Below are positions 1-8,229 of a DNA stretch of 64,000 nucleotides, piece by piece. The notes beneath the pieces were generated by a model. That model was not told the origin of the DNA and searched no databases. It was given only the letters and a program-made list of their open reading frames with translations. Numbering within the stretch: position 1 is the first letter of the stretch; each line of letters starts with the position of its first letter. Made by a program: the position numbers and the translations under genes. The DNA comes from an uncultured Winogradskyella sp. (GTDB lineage Bacteria > Bacteroidota > Bacteroidia > Flavobacteriales > Flavobacteriaceae): the NCBI RefSeq assembly GCF_947501905.1, contig NZ_CANMXL010000001.1, positions 434,001 through 498,000 on the forward strand, read 5' to 3'.

Positions 1-154
1 AAGTAAAGCGGTTTAAAGCAAAAAGTAATTAATTATTCCTTCTGGACATAGCCAAAAATATCTCTTCTCTCAAAAGCAGAATTGTGATAATACTTATCTT
101 TATTATATTATAACACTTTGTATATCATGTAGTGAATTAACTCAAAACAGTAAA

Positions 155-628
155 ATGTTATCATTATTTATACGAAATTTATTTTTCACAATTTTACAAC
201 CTGGATTAGTCGCTGGGCTCATTCCTTTATGGATTATAGGTTTCAGAATAAGCAACATATTTGATAAAGTTTGGCAATTACACAACTATATAGGAATAAT
301 TGTTTTTTTAATTGGCTTTTTAATAATGTTTTGGTGTATCATAAGTTTTGCAATCTATGGACGAGGAACACTTTCTCCTGTTGACCCTACAAAAAAATTG
401 GTAACATCTGGTCTTTATTGTTTCTCCAGAAATCCAATGTATGTTGGTGTGATACTTATTTTAATTGGTGAAGCTGTTTTTTTTAAATCAATTGAATTAT
501 GGATTTACTCTCTCTTAGTATTTATAGCTTTCTACATTTTTATATTACTTATTGAAGAACCTCGTTTGAGAAAAGATTTTGGAGAAGAATATAAAACATA
601 TTGCAAAAAAGTAAGAAGATGGGTTTAA
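155..628 (+). CDS. Isoprenylcysteine carboxylmethyltransferase/PEMT-like membrane methyltransferase
   Basis: This 157-residue integral membrane protein has three to four hydrophobic segments. Its C-terminal half carries the signature of the ICMT/PEMT methyltransferase family: SGLYCFSRNPMYVG followed by a membrane segment and then EEPRLRKDFGEEYKTYC. In this family the RNPMY and EEP parts bind S-adenosylmethionine and the polar substrate head. Bacterial members have varied and mostly unknown substrates, so the true acceptor cannot be named. It stands alone on the plus strand, with 157 bases to the next gene. The family assignment is firm and the function is open. Confidence 0.8.
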   Translation: MLSLFIRNLFFTILQPGLVAGLIPLWIIGFRISNIFDKVWQLHNYIGIIVFLIGFLIMFWCIISFAIYGRGTLSPVDPTKKLVTSGLYCFSRNPMYVGVILILIGEAVFFKSIELWIYSLLVFIAFYIFILLIEEPRLRKDFGEEYKTYCKKVRRWV

Positions 629-785
629 TATTTTTATGCACACCAACAAATTATATAAACAAATAACATCACTTGTCTTTGTGTAACCCATTCCTCCAAG
701 ATTTCATTTTACCAAAACACTTATAGCTAAATCTAAACTCCTACATTTTTATTATCTTTAATTCAATTCATCAAAGTCTAGATTT

Positions 786-1313
786 ATGTTTAAAAAGTTA
801 ATCATATTTACCGTTTTTTTAAGTCTATTTACGCTTCAAAACAATGCTCAGTCCATAAACAATCTTGAAGATATCAATAAAACTTGGGAGAAATTTTATA
901 AAGCTTTTGACAGCTTAGATTATACCTTGATGGCGGATATACATTCTGAAAAATTAATTCGTATATCTGGAGGAAACAGAATCACAGATTATAAAACCTA
1001 TATAAATAATTACAAAGCTACTTTTGATAGAGCTAGAGAAAATAAAACGTCTAATACTATCGCGCTTCGTTTTTTTGAAAGGATAAGCAATGACTCTACT
1101 GCTAGTGAAAGAGGCATCTATAAACTTACTAGAATTGAAAACGGGAAAGCTCCAAAATCTTATTATGGACAATTTCATGTTATTTTTATAAAAGAAAATA
1201 ATGACTGGAAAATACTAATGGATTATGATTCAAGTGAAGGAAATACTATTGGAGAAAAAGATTACCTTAAAGCAAAAGACATAAATAACTTTGATGATTT
1301 TATTAAAAATTAA
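786..1313 (+). CDS. Exported SnoaL/DUF4440-like (NTF2 fold) protein
   Basis: The 175-residue protein begins with a clear signal peptide (residues 1-21, ending NNAQS). The mature part reads like an NTF2-fold, DUF4440-type domain. An early helix contains NKTWEKFYKAFDSLDYTLMADIH, which should be read as the usual 'work on one residue per step' helix of this fold, and near the end there is FIKENNDWKILMDYDS, the typical W-K-I strand. Proteins of this kind bind small hydrophobic ligands or act as enzymes, and no catalytic set can be assigned here. The gene is followed 30 bases later by another small exported protein on the same strand, so the two may be co-transcribed. Confidence 0.7.
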   Translation: MFKKLIIFTVFLSLFTLQNNAQSINNLEDINKTWEKFYKAFDSLDYTLMADIHSEKLIRISGGNRITDYKTYINNYKATFDRARENKTSNTIALRFFERISNDSTASERGIYKLTRIENGKAPKSYYGQFHVIFIKENNDWKILMDYDSSEGNTIGEKDYLKAKDINNFDDFIKN

Positions 1314-1343
1314 AGCTGGGTTAAGCTTAAGCCGTAACAGATT

Positions 1344-1853
1344 ATGATACATCTTATTAAGAAGAATATACTTGGTATTTGCATTATTCTTTTAAGCGTT
1401 AATTCTTATTCTCAAAACAACGAAAGCAAAGCAAAAGCCTATTTTAATCAATATCTTACAAGTAAAGAGCAATTTAAGCTTATCGCTAAATCTTTACCTA
1501 CGTTAGAGCAATGCAATGCTGTATTTAAAGAAGTGTATGCAAAAAGGTATTATGAATTTGTATCAACTCTAGATAAGGAAATTGATAGTGCATTTTCAAA
1601 ACTAGATTTCGAAAAACATAAAGACTGTAAAATTGAATCTGTAAATACGAGTACTTTAAATTCTGAAAAGAATAGTTTTAATGGAGGTATGGATGAATTC
1701 CAACATGTTTTTAAGCCCAATATTGTTTTCTATAGAGTGACGTATGTGTTAGAGGACGGTTCAGAATCTTATAATAGTTTCTATAAGTATTTTGTAAATA
1801 TAGATGGCAACTGGTTATTCTTTGCAAATCCAGGCATAGTATTTAGAGAATAG
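1344..1853 (+). CDS. Exported hypothetical protein
   Basis: A 169-residue protein with a signal peptide (hydrophobic residues 6-20, cleavage near SYSQN). I do not recognise a family. The mature part is mixed alpha/beta and contains two cysteines (in EQCNAVF and HKDCKIES). It ends with an aromatic-rich stretch, SFYKYFVNIDGNWLFFANPG, reminiscent of the last strands of NTF2-like proteins, so it may be a distant relative of the upstream gene, from which only 30 bases separate it. Its stop lies one base from the stop of the convergent gene on the other strand. Confidence 0.6.
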   Translation: MIHLIKKNILGICIILLSVNSYSQNNESKAKAYFNQYLTSKEQFKLIAKSLPTLEQCNAVFKEVYAKRYYEFVSTLDKEIDSAFSKLDFEKHKDCKIESVNTSTLNSEKNSFNGGMDEFQHVFKPNIVFYRVTYVLEDGSESYNSFYKYFVNIDGNWLFFANPGIVFRE

Positions 1854-1854
1854 A

Positions 1855-4365
1855 TTAGAAAAAGAACCCAAAGCTTCCAGTAATACCAAAACGTCTAGCA
1901 TCTGGTAAATCCAAATAGTTTCCTCTAAAGTTAAAGTCTATTCTCAAGACTTTAAAAATATTGGCAACACCAACGCTATACTCATAATATACTCGAGAAT
2001 CTGGTGCTCTTAAAACAATCTCGGCAGGATTTCCTGTGGTGCTCAATAATCTATTTTCATCAGACAATTCACCCCAAACACCACGCATACCTAAAACAGC
2101 TCTTAGGTTATATTTTTTTAAGAATGGAATACGTGAAAAAATACGGCCATTAAAATTATGTTCTATATGTAAAGACGTATATGTGTCTGTAACAAACTCA
2201 TAAAAATCTAACTGTGGAAAGGTGTTGTAAATAGAAAAGAACGTTTGGTTACCTGGCACAACACTTAGTAAAGCTAATGGTACTTCACCAAAAGTTTTAC
2301 CAGCCTCAACTGAAGTTGTTAAGCGTCCAAAACCTCCAACTTGCCACGGCTGAATATACGAGAATTGCAACTTCGTATAATCAAAATCACTATTTAAAAA
2401 TCCTTTATCACCTTGGCTTACTTGGGCGAATAAACGTGCAAAATTATCGTTCTTCTCCTTTCTTTCTACACCAAAACCTGTCATTTGTCGTTTAGGATAA
2501 TAAGCTGCAGAAAGTCGTGTTTCAAACTGGTTAACTTCAGATGAAATGCCACTTACGACGTCTGGATTATTATAATCTAAACTAAATGTTGGTGAAGCAG
2601 AACGTAACTCGCGATAACTTCCGTCTAAACGTAAAACAAAATTACGCAATGGCTCTATCGAAAAACCAAGGTTAGTAAGGTTAATATTGGTCAATTTATC
2701 GTTTGCACCTGTACCAATCACTGCAGATGAGGCTAAGCTTCGACCAAGAACATCCGTAGAACTTGTGAGGCTCGCTCCTATTTGTTCGACATCTCGTCGG
2801 TTTCCTCCAAAAATAGTAAGTCGACTTTTCTTATCAAGCAACCATTTCCCTGAGATTCCATATTTAAATTTATCATCTCTAAATCCATATGCCAAAAAGC
2901 CTTCTAATCGCCATAAATCATTAGGTCCAAAATAAGTACGTCCTCCTGCTCGTAATCGCAAACCTTCAACATCATTAAACCCAAAAGTTGAAAATATAGG
3001 GCCATAATCCATATTAATGCCGGGGAATTCTATATAACCTGAAGCCAAAATACTTCCTAAGTTATATAACCTTTTAAATTTCTTTACGGTTTTTAACGTG
3101 TCTAACATTTTATAGACACCTTTTTCGTCTTTATTTAAAGCTTCGAGTCTATTCTTCTGCCAAAAATCTTCTTCACGATTGTAGACATCCGCATCATAGT
3201 TATACACAACCTTATCGTAATATTTTGAGTCTTTAGGTTGGTCAAACTTGTAATTATCATAGAGTGTGGTTCGTTTTCCGTAAACACCTCTTGACTTTTC
3301 TTTTTTATTTAATGCAAAATCAGACAGGAAATAATCACGCTTAATTAAGAATAGAGAATCATTAAGCACATCAAACTCTTGCTCAATATAGATTTCTTTT
3401 ACCCAGTTTATATTTGCGCTTTTTGAAGCTTGAAGATTAATCTCTTTAATCGCATAAGTAGAATCATTGACCCAGAAGTCACCTTTAAAAGTCAATTCAT
3501 TTTTTCGTCTTGGATAATAAATAATATTATAACACCATTTATTATCTATAAAAGCACTATCCGAAAGCACATAGTTATAGGTCTGAACACCTGTACGACT
3601 CAGTGGGCTTACAAAACTCTTATCAAAGAACTTAAGATAATTATCATAAACATTATAATCAGAATATAAGTCGTCAATAAAATCTATTATGATTTGATTG
3701 TTACTAAATCCTGAGTTTTTATTACCTATTAAATCTTCTCGTTTTTTTCCAAGCAAATTATCGCCAGAAACCTTTTTTACAGATTCATTTAAGAATATTG
3801 GTAAATACGTTTTACCCGTAACTCGTGAGGTATCTACTTCTTCAAAAACAAACTCCATACCTCTAAAAAGCTTACTTTTTATAAGGGCACTATCTATGGT
3901 ATTTAAATCAAATTCAACTTTTTCGTATTGGTCGTATTCGTATTGTTTAAATTGTTTTAAACCATTTTGTCGCTTACGTTCCCATATTTTTTGAAGTATC
4001 GCAATAGCAGGATTTTCAGATGCTTTTTTAGATTGCTTTCCTGTTACAATAACTACAGCATCAAGAGCCGCAGCTTCTTCCTTTAGAGTGAATTTTAAAT
4101 CGTAATTAACCCGTTTTGGTAATTGATACGTTAATATTTCATAGCCTAAAAAAGACACCTCTATAGTGTTCCATGTTTCATCAGACTCTAAATAGAATTT
4201 ACCATTTTCATTAGTCGTTGTACCAGTTGTCGAGCCTTTAAAAATTACACTAGCGTATGCAACAGGTTCATTATATTCATCAAAAACGTAACCGCTAACT
4301 TTTGTCTGTGCCAGTACAAAAGCAGAATTTAAGATTACAATAAGTAGGAGTAGTTTATGCTTCAT
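1855..4365 (-). CDS. DUF5686/carboxypeptidase-regulatory-like outer-membrane protein
   Basis: An 836-residue protein with a signal peptide (cleavage near LAQTK). Residues about 21-95 form a carboxypeptidase-regulatory-like (CarboxypepD_reg) beta-sandwich: VSGYVFDEYNEPVAYASV, then GTTTNENGKF. This is followed by a long DUF5686-type region. The last 400 residues have the alternating aromatic pattern of an outer-membrane beta-barrel and end in GITGSFGFFF, with a terminal Phe as expected for BAM substrates. There is no TonB plug, so it is not a normal SusC. Members of the family are common in Bacteroidota with unknown role. A terminator lies between its start and the upstream pdhB gene, so it is transcribed separately. 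Confidence 0.8.
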   Translation of the reverse strand: MKHKLLLLIVILNSAFVLAQTKVSGYVFDEYNEPVAYASVIFKGSTTGTTTNENGKFYLESDETWNTIEVSFLGYEILTYQLPKRVNYDLKFTLKEEAAALDAVVIVTGKQSKKASENPAIAILQKIWERKRQNGLKQFKQYEYDQYEKVEFDLNTIDSALIKSKLFRGMEFVFEEVDTSRVTGKTYLPIFLNESVKKVSGDNLLGKKREDLIGNKNSGFSNNQIIIDFIDDLYSDYNVYDNYLKFFDKSFVSPLSRTGVQTYNYVLSDSAFIDNKWCYNIIYYPRRKNELTFKGDFWVNDSTYAIKEINLQASKSANINWVKEIYIEQEFDVLNDSLFLIKRDYFLSDFALNKKEKSRGVYGKRTTLYDNYKFDQPKDSKYYDKVVYNYDADVYNREEDFWQKNRLEALNKDEKGVYKMLDTLKTVKKFKRLYNLGSILASGYIEFPGINMDYGPIFSTFGFNDVEGLRLRAGGRTYFGPNDLWRLEGFLAYGFRDDKFKYGISGKWLLDKKSRLTIFGGNRRDVEQIGASLTSSTDVLGRSLASSAVIGTGANDKLTNINLTNLGFSIEPLRNFVLRLDGSYRELRSASPTFSLDYNNPDVVSGISSEVNQFETRLSAAYYPKRQMTGFGVERKEKNDNFARLFAQVSQGDKGFLNSDFDYTKLQFSYIQPWQVGGFGRLTTSVEAGKTFGEVPLALLSVVPGNQTFFSIYNTFPQLDFYEFVTDTYTSLHIEHNFNGRIFSRIPFLKKYNLRAVLGMRGVWGELSDENRLLSTTGNPAEIVLRAPDSRVYYEYSVGVANIFKVLRIDFNFRGNYLDLPDARRFGITGSFGFFF

Positions 4366-4367
4366 AT

Positions 4368-4421
4368 CAAAAAAACTTCATCAACTATTGTGCTAAACTT
4401 AAATTACAATAGAAGATGAAG
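4368..4421 (-). terminator. Rho-independent terminator of pdhB
   Basis: Two arms, 4376-4391 (CTTCATCAACTATTGT) and 4406-4421 (ACAATAGAAGATGAAG), pair over 14 of 16 positions, with one internal AA/AA mismatch and a 14-base loop. Read on the minus strand the stem is followed directly by a run of T, as expected downstream of pdhB. Confidence 0.75.
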
Positions 4422-4450
4422 CTTATTTAACGCAGAAATCTGCAATTTAT

Positions 4451-5428
4451 TTATTTGTACATTACTTTTTTAACAGCTTTTACAACATCGGTATGATTTG
4501 GTAACCATTCCGCTAATAAAACTGGTGAATATGGTGCTGGCGTATCTGCCGTATTTATTTTTACAATTGGTGCATCTAAATAATCGAAAGCTTCAGATTG
4601 TACTAAATATGTGATTTCTGTTGCTACGTTACCAAACGGCCAAGCTTCTTCTAAAATCACTAAACGATTCGTTTTCTTTACAGATTCTAAAACTGCTTTT
4701 CTATCCATTGGACGTACAGTTCGTAAATCAATAATTTCGCAAGAAATACCTTCCTTTTCTAATTCGTCAGCAGCTTTATAAGCTTCTTTTATAATCTTTC
4801 CGAAAGACACAATAGTTACGTCTGTACCTTCACGCTTAATTTCTGCAACTCCTAATGGAATCGTGTATTCGCCTTCTGGCACTTCTCCTTTATCACCATA
4901 CATTTGCTCACTTTCCATAAAAATAACCGGGTCGTCATCTCTAATCGCAGATTTTAATAATCCTTTTGCGTCATATGGATTTGATGGCACTACTACTTTA
5001 AGACCAGGTGTGTTTGCAAACCAGTTTTCAAAAGCCTGAGAATGCGTTGCTGCTAACTGACCAGCAGAAGCTGTTGGACCTCTAAATACAATTGGACATT
5101 TAAACTGTCCGCCAGACATTTGTCTAATCTTTGCAGCGTTATTAATAATTTGATCGATACCTACTAGAGAGAAGTTAAACGTCATATACTCTACAATAGG
5201 TCTGTTGCCTGTCATTGTAGACCCAATTGCTATTCCTGCAAAACCAAGTTCGGCAATTGGTGTATCTATAACGCGCTTAGCTCCAAACTCGTCAAGCATG
5301 CCTTTAGATGCTTTATAAGCACCATTATATTCTGCAACTTCCTCACCCATTAGGTAAATGCTTTCATCTCTACGCATTTCTTCACTCATGGCTTCAGCAA
5401 TTGCTTCTCTAAATTGAATCGTCTTCAT
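4451..5428 (-). CDS. pdhB: Pyruvate dehydrogenase E1 component subunit beta
   Basis: The 325-residue protein is full length for the beta subunit of the alpha2beta2 type pyruvate (2-oxo acid) dehydrogenase E1. It decarboxylates pyruvate with thiamine diphosphate and passes acetyl groups to the E2 lipoyl domain. The N-terminal half carries the transketolase pyrimidine-binding motifs: MGEEVAEYNGAYKASKGM with the conserved Glu that activates the cofactor, and DTPIAELGFAGIAIG. The C-terminal transketolase domain includes IIDLRTVRPMD and LEEAWPFGNVATEI. The alpha subunit is not adjacent. A hairpin terminator follows. The pyruvate rather than branched-chain assignment rests on overall similarity and is likely but not proven. 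Confidence 0.93.
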   Translation of the reverse strand: MKTIQFREAIAEAMSEEMRRDESIYLMGEEVAEYNGAYKASKGMLDEFGAKRVIDTPIAELGFAGIAIGSTMTGNRPIVEYMTFNFSLVGIDQIINNAAKIRQMSGGQFKCPIVFRGPTASAGQLAATHSQAFENWFANTPGLKVVVPSNPYDAKGLLKSAIRDDDPVIFMESEQMYGDKGEVPEGEYTIPLGVAEIKREGTDVTIVSFGKIIKEAYKAADELEKEGISCEIIDLRTVRPMDRKAVLESVKKTNRLVILEEAWPFGNVATEITYLVQSEAFDYLDAPIVKINTADTPAPYSPVLLAEWLPNHTDVVKAVKKVMYK

Positions 5429-5667
5429 ACTTGTAGTTTTAATCGAAAAGCAAAAATAGGAATAATGAAAAATTATATAAATGAAATTTCTTTAAAATTT
5501 ATTATGCACGCATAGTAAATATTTGAAAAAAAGTGTATATCTTCGTAACCGCTTAATTTGTAGATGGTTTTTACACTTAAAACCCTACAAAACAAAGCGT
5601 TTAAGTAGAAATTACGATAACGTTATCGTTAATAAAATCATATTATTTAAAAGATAAAAGAACAGTT
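5429..5667. promoter_or_regulatory. Divergent pdhB/etfBA intergenic region with stem-loop and palindrome
   Basis: This 239-base region separates the divergent pdhB and etfB genes. It holds a strong stem-loop: 5557-5571 pairs with 5579-5591 around a 7-base loop, with one 2-base bulge. It also holds a perfect 16-base palindrome, ACGATAACGTTATCGT, at 5614-5629, 39 bases before the etfB start. The palindrome is CG-centred, as are operators of LacI-family regulators. I found no clean Bacteroidota -33/-7 pair. Confidence 0.6.
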
Positions 5668-6414
5668 ATGAAGATTTTAGTATGTATTAGTCATGTACCA
5701 GATACAACATCAAAAATTAACTTCACTGATGGTGATACTAAGTTTGATACTAATGGTGTACAATATGTAATTAACCCAAATGATGAGTTTGGTTTAACAC
5801 GTGCTATGTGGTTTAAAGAAAAACAAGGTGCATCCGTAGATGTTGTTAATGTTGGAGGACCAGAAACAGAACCTACATTACGTAAAGCATTAGCTATTGG
5901 TGCAGATTCAGCAATACGTGTTAATACTGAAGCTAAAGATGGTTTTGCTGTCGCAAAAGAACTTGCTAAGGTGGTTACTGACGGCAGCTATGATTTAGTT
6001 ATTGCTGGTAGAGAGTCTATTGATTATAATGGCGGTATGGTTCCTGGAATGCTTTCAGGTTTAACTGGCGCTAACTTCGTAGCAAATTGTATAGGTCTTG
6101 AAGTTGACGGTACAAATGCAAAAGCAGTAAGAGAAATTGATGGCGGTAAAGAAACTGTGAACACATCTCTCCCATTAGTAATTGGTGGGCAAAAAGGATT
6201 AGTAGAAGAAAGTGATTTACGTATCCCAAATATGCGAGGTATTATGATGGCTCGTAAAAAACCATTAAATGTGGTTGAACCTGCTGGTGCAAATAATGAA
6301 ACCTCAGCAAATAGTTTTGAGAAACCAGCGCCTAAAGGTGCCGTTAAATTAGTAGACGCAGATAATATAGATGAATTAATAAACTTACTTCACAACGAAG
6401 CAAAGGTGATATAA
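5668..6414 (+). CDS. etfB: Electron transfer flavoprotein subunit beta
   Basis: The 248-residue protein matches the usual EtfB length. It starts with the ETF beta strand KILVCISHVPDT and contains VINPNDEFGLTRA, the RKALAIGAD segment, and the family signature around VVTDGSYDLVIAGRESIDYNG leading to VPGMLSGLTG. Together with EtfA it forms an FAD/AMP heterodimer that carries electrons from acyl-CoA dehydrogenases to ETF-quinone oxidoreductase or related acceptors. etfA follows 43 bases downstream. There is no dehydrogenase partner nearby to suggest a bifurcating complex. Confidence 0.95.
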   Translation: MKILVCISHVPDTTSKINFTDGDTKFDTNGVQYVINPNDEFGLTRAMWFKEKQGASVDVVNVGGPETEPTLRKALAIGADSAIRVNTEAKDGFAVAKELAKVVTDGSYDLVIAGRESIDYNGGMVPGMLSGLTGANFVANCIGLEVDGTNAKAVREIDGGKETVNTSLPLVIGGQKGLVEESDLRIPNMRGIMMARKKPLNVVEPAGANNETSANSFEKPAPKGAVKLVDADNIDELINLLHNEAKVI

Positions 6415-6457
6415 CCTTTGAATAAAACTAAGTTTATAACCATTTAAAAAAGAAAAT

Positions 6458-7420
6458 ATGTCAGTTTTAGTATATACAGAATCGGAAAACGGAAAATTAA
6501 AAAAAGCAGCTTTAGAGTGTGTGTCTTACGCCAAAGCAATTGCAGATGAAATGGGAACTAGCGTTACAGCAGTTGCTATTAATGCAAATGACACTGATGC
6601 TTTAGGAAATTATGGCGCTTCTAAAGTTCTTAACGTCAATAACGATGCGCTTAACACTTTTAACGCCAAACAATATGCATCGGTAATTGAGCAAGCTGCA
6701 AAACAAGAAGGCGCTACTGTAGCAATAGTAAGTTCTAGTGCAGATAGCAAATATTTAGCACCTTTATTAGCGGTAGGCTTAGAAGCAGGATATGTTTCTA
6801 ACGTGGTAGAAAAGCCATCAAACCTATCGCCATTTACTGTAAAACGTACAGCTTTTACTAATAAAGCCTTTGCTAATACAGAAATCAATACAGATGTAAA
6901 ATTAGTTGGATTATCTAATAATTCATTTGGATTAGTAGAATCTGGAGGTTCAGCTTCAGTTGAAGATTTCTCTCCATCAATTGCAGATTCTGGAGTTTCT
7001 GTAGAGTCTGTTGATAAAGCTGTTGGAAAAGTGACTATTGCAGATGCAGAAGTTGTAGTCTCTGGCGGTCGTGGATTAAAAGGTCCTGAAAATTGGGGAT
7101 TAGTAGAAAATCTTGCTGAAGTTTTAGGTGCAGCAACTGCATGTTCTAAACCCGTATCAGATTTAGGTTGGAGATCTCATAGTGAGCACGTAGGGCAAAC
7201 AGGAAAACCTGTTGCTACAAACTTATACATTGCTATTGGTATTTCTGGAGCTATTCAGCATTTGGCAGGTATTAGCGCTTCAAAAGTAAAAGTGGTTATT
7301 AATACGGATCCAGAAGCACCTTTCTTTAAGGCTGCAGATTATGGCATTGTTGGTGATGCGTTTGAAGTTGTTCCTGTTTTAACAGAAAAACTAAAAGCTT
7401 TTAAAGCGCAAAACGCTTAA
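6458..7420 (+). CDS. etfA: Electron transfer flavoprotein subunit alpha
   Basis: The 320-residue EtfA has an N-terminal nucleotide-binding-like domain (SVLVYTESENGKLKKAALE). Its C-terminal FAD-binding domain shows the diagnostic SGGRGLKGPENWGLVENLA and, further on, LYIAIGISGAIQHLAGI and VINTDPEAPFFKAADYGIVGD. These contact the isoalloxazine and ADP parts of FAD. It pairs with EtfB upstream in a two-gene operon. A long hairpin with inverted repeat GAACCGTTTA/TAAACGGTTC follows 26 bases after the stop. Confidence 0.96.
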   Translation: MSVLVYTESENGKLKKAALECVSYAKAIADEMGTSVTAVAINANDTDALGNYGASKVLNVNNDALNTFNAKQYASVIEQAAKQEGATVAIVSSSADSKYLAPLLAVGLEAGYVSNVVEKPSNLSPFTVKRTAFTNKAFANTEINTDVKLVGLSNNSFGLVESGGSASVEDFSPSIADSGVSVESVDKAVGKVTIADAEVVVSGGRGLKGPENWGLVENLAEVLGAATACSKPVSDLGWRSHSEHVGQTGKPVATNLYIAIGISGAIQHLAGISASKVKVVINTDPEAPFFKAADYGIVGDAFEVVPVLTEKLKAFKAQNA

Positions 7421-7445
7421 TTATTCTTTTGAAATTATAATAAAT

Positions 7446-7502
7446 GAACCGTTTAGATTTGATTGGCAGTTGCTAAAGTCAAAATTTAAACGGTTCTTTG
7501 TG
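7446..7502 (+). terminator. Probable terminator after etfBA
   Basis: A 10-base perfect inverted repeat, GAACCGTTTA (7446-7455) and TAAACGGTTC (7487-7496), encloses a longer partly paired loop. It is followed by only a short T-rich stretch, so termination is likely but not certain. Confidence 0.55.
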
Positions 7503-7604
7503 TTTCATAACGCTTCGAAAATAAGTCAAATTTCAAGGTGTTATAAAACGAAATTATTCGGATTTCAATTCGAAATATTTAAAATCTCGATTATCGGGTA
7601 AATT

Positions 7605-8219
7605 ATGAGTTTAGTACGTTTAAACATAAAAGGCATTTCGTATAGCCAAACCCAAAATGGCGCTTATGCTTTAATATTAAATGAGGTAGATGGTGATAGA
7701 AAATTACCAATAGTTATTGGCGCTTTCGAAGCTCAATCTATAGCTATTGCTCTAGAAAAAGAGATTCGTCCACCACGACCATTAACTCATGATTTATTTA
7801 AAAATTTCTCTGATAGATTCGAAATAGTCGTAAAGCAAGTTATTATTCACAAGTTAGTAGATGGTGTTTTTTATTCTAGTCTTATTTGCGAACGTGATAA
7901 TATAGAAGAAATCATTGATGCCCGTACAAGTGATGCTATTGCATTAGCACTACGTTTTCAAGCACCAATTTTTACCTACAAAAACATATTAGACAAAGCC
8001 GGAATCTATCTTAAAGTTAACCCTAAAAAGGATGAGCAAGATCAAGATAGTATTTTAATGGATGAGCTTATTGCAGAAGAAATTGAAACGACTGCTTTTG
8101 GCGATGATATATATAAAGAAAAGTCATTAGAAGAATTACATACACTTTTAGATGAAGCCGTAGCTAATGAAGATTATGAAGTTGCAGCAAAGATTAGAGA
8201 TGAAATTTCTAAACGTTAA
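7605..8219 (+). CDS. Bifunctional nuclease family protein (BFN/DUF151) with C-terminal UVR motif
   Basis: The 204-residue protein has a BFN (DUF151) domain at residues 1-135. It shows LPIVIGAFEAQSIAIALE and the paired motif DARTSDAIALALR typical of the family, which was described as having DNase and RNase activity in plants and is otherwise poorly known in bacteria. The tail, residues 165-204, is a UvrB/UvrC-type helical hairpin: LEELHTLLDEAVANEDYEVA, then AKIRDEI. UVR motifs mediate protein contacts. It starts 184 bases after etfA and ends 10 bases before the transporter gene, so the two are probably one operon. Confidence 0.88.
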   Translation: MSLVRLNIKGISYSQTQNGAYALILNEVDGDRKLPIVIGAFEAQSIAIALEKEIRPPRPLTHDLFKNFSDRFEIVVKQVIIHKLVDGVFYSSLICERDNIEEIIDARTSDAIALALRFQAPIFTYKNILDKAGIYLKVNPKKDEQDQDSILMDELIAEEIETTAFGDDIYKEKSLEELHTLLDEAVANEDYEVAAKIRDEISKR

Positions 8220-8229
8220 TCCCACTCAC

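Noticed and set aside
1855..4365. Possible SusC-like transporter
   Set aside because: The CarboxypepD_reg domain and barrel look similar at first, but no plug follows and the middle matches DUF5686; it also lies far from the sugar genes.
5668..7420. Electron-bifurcating EtfAB complex
   Set aside because: No acyl-CoA dehydrogenase, FixC or FixX type partner is adjacent and the proteins look like the ordinary housekeeping type.
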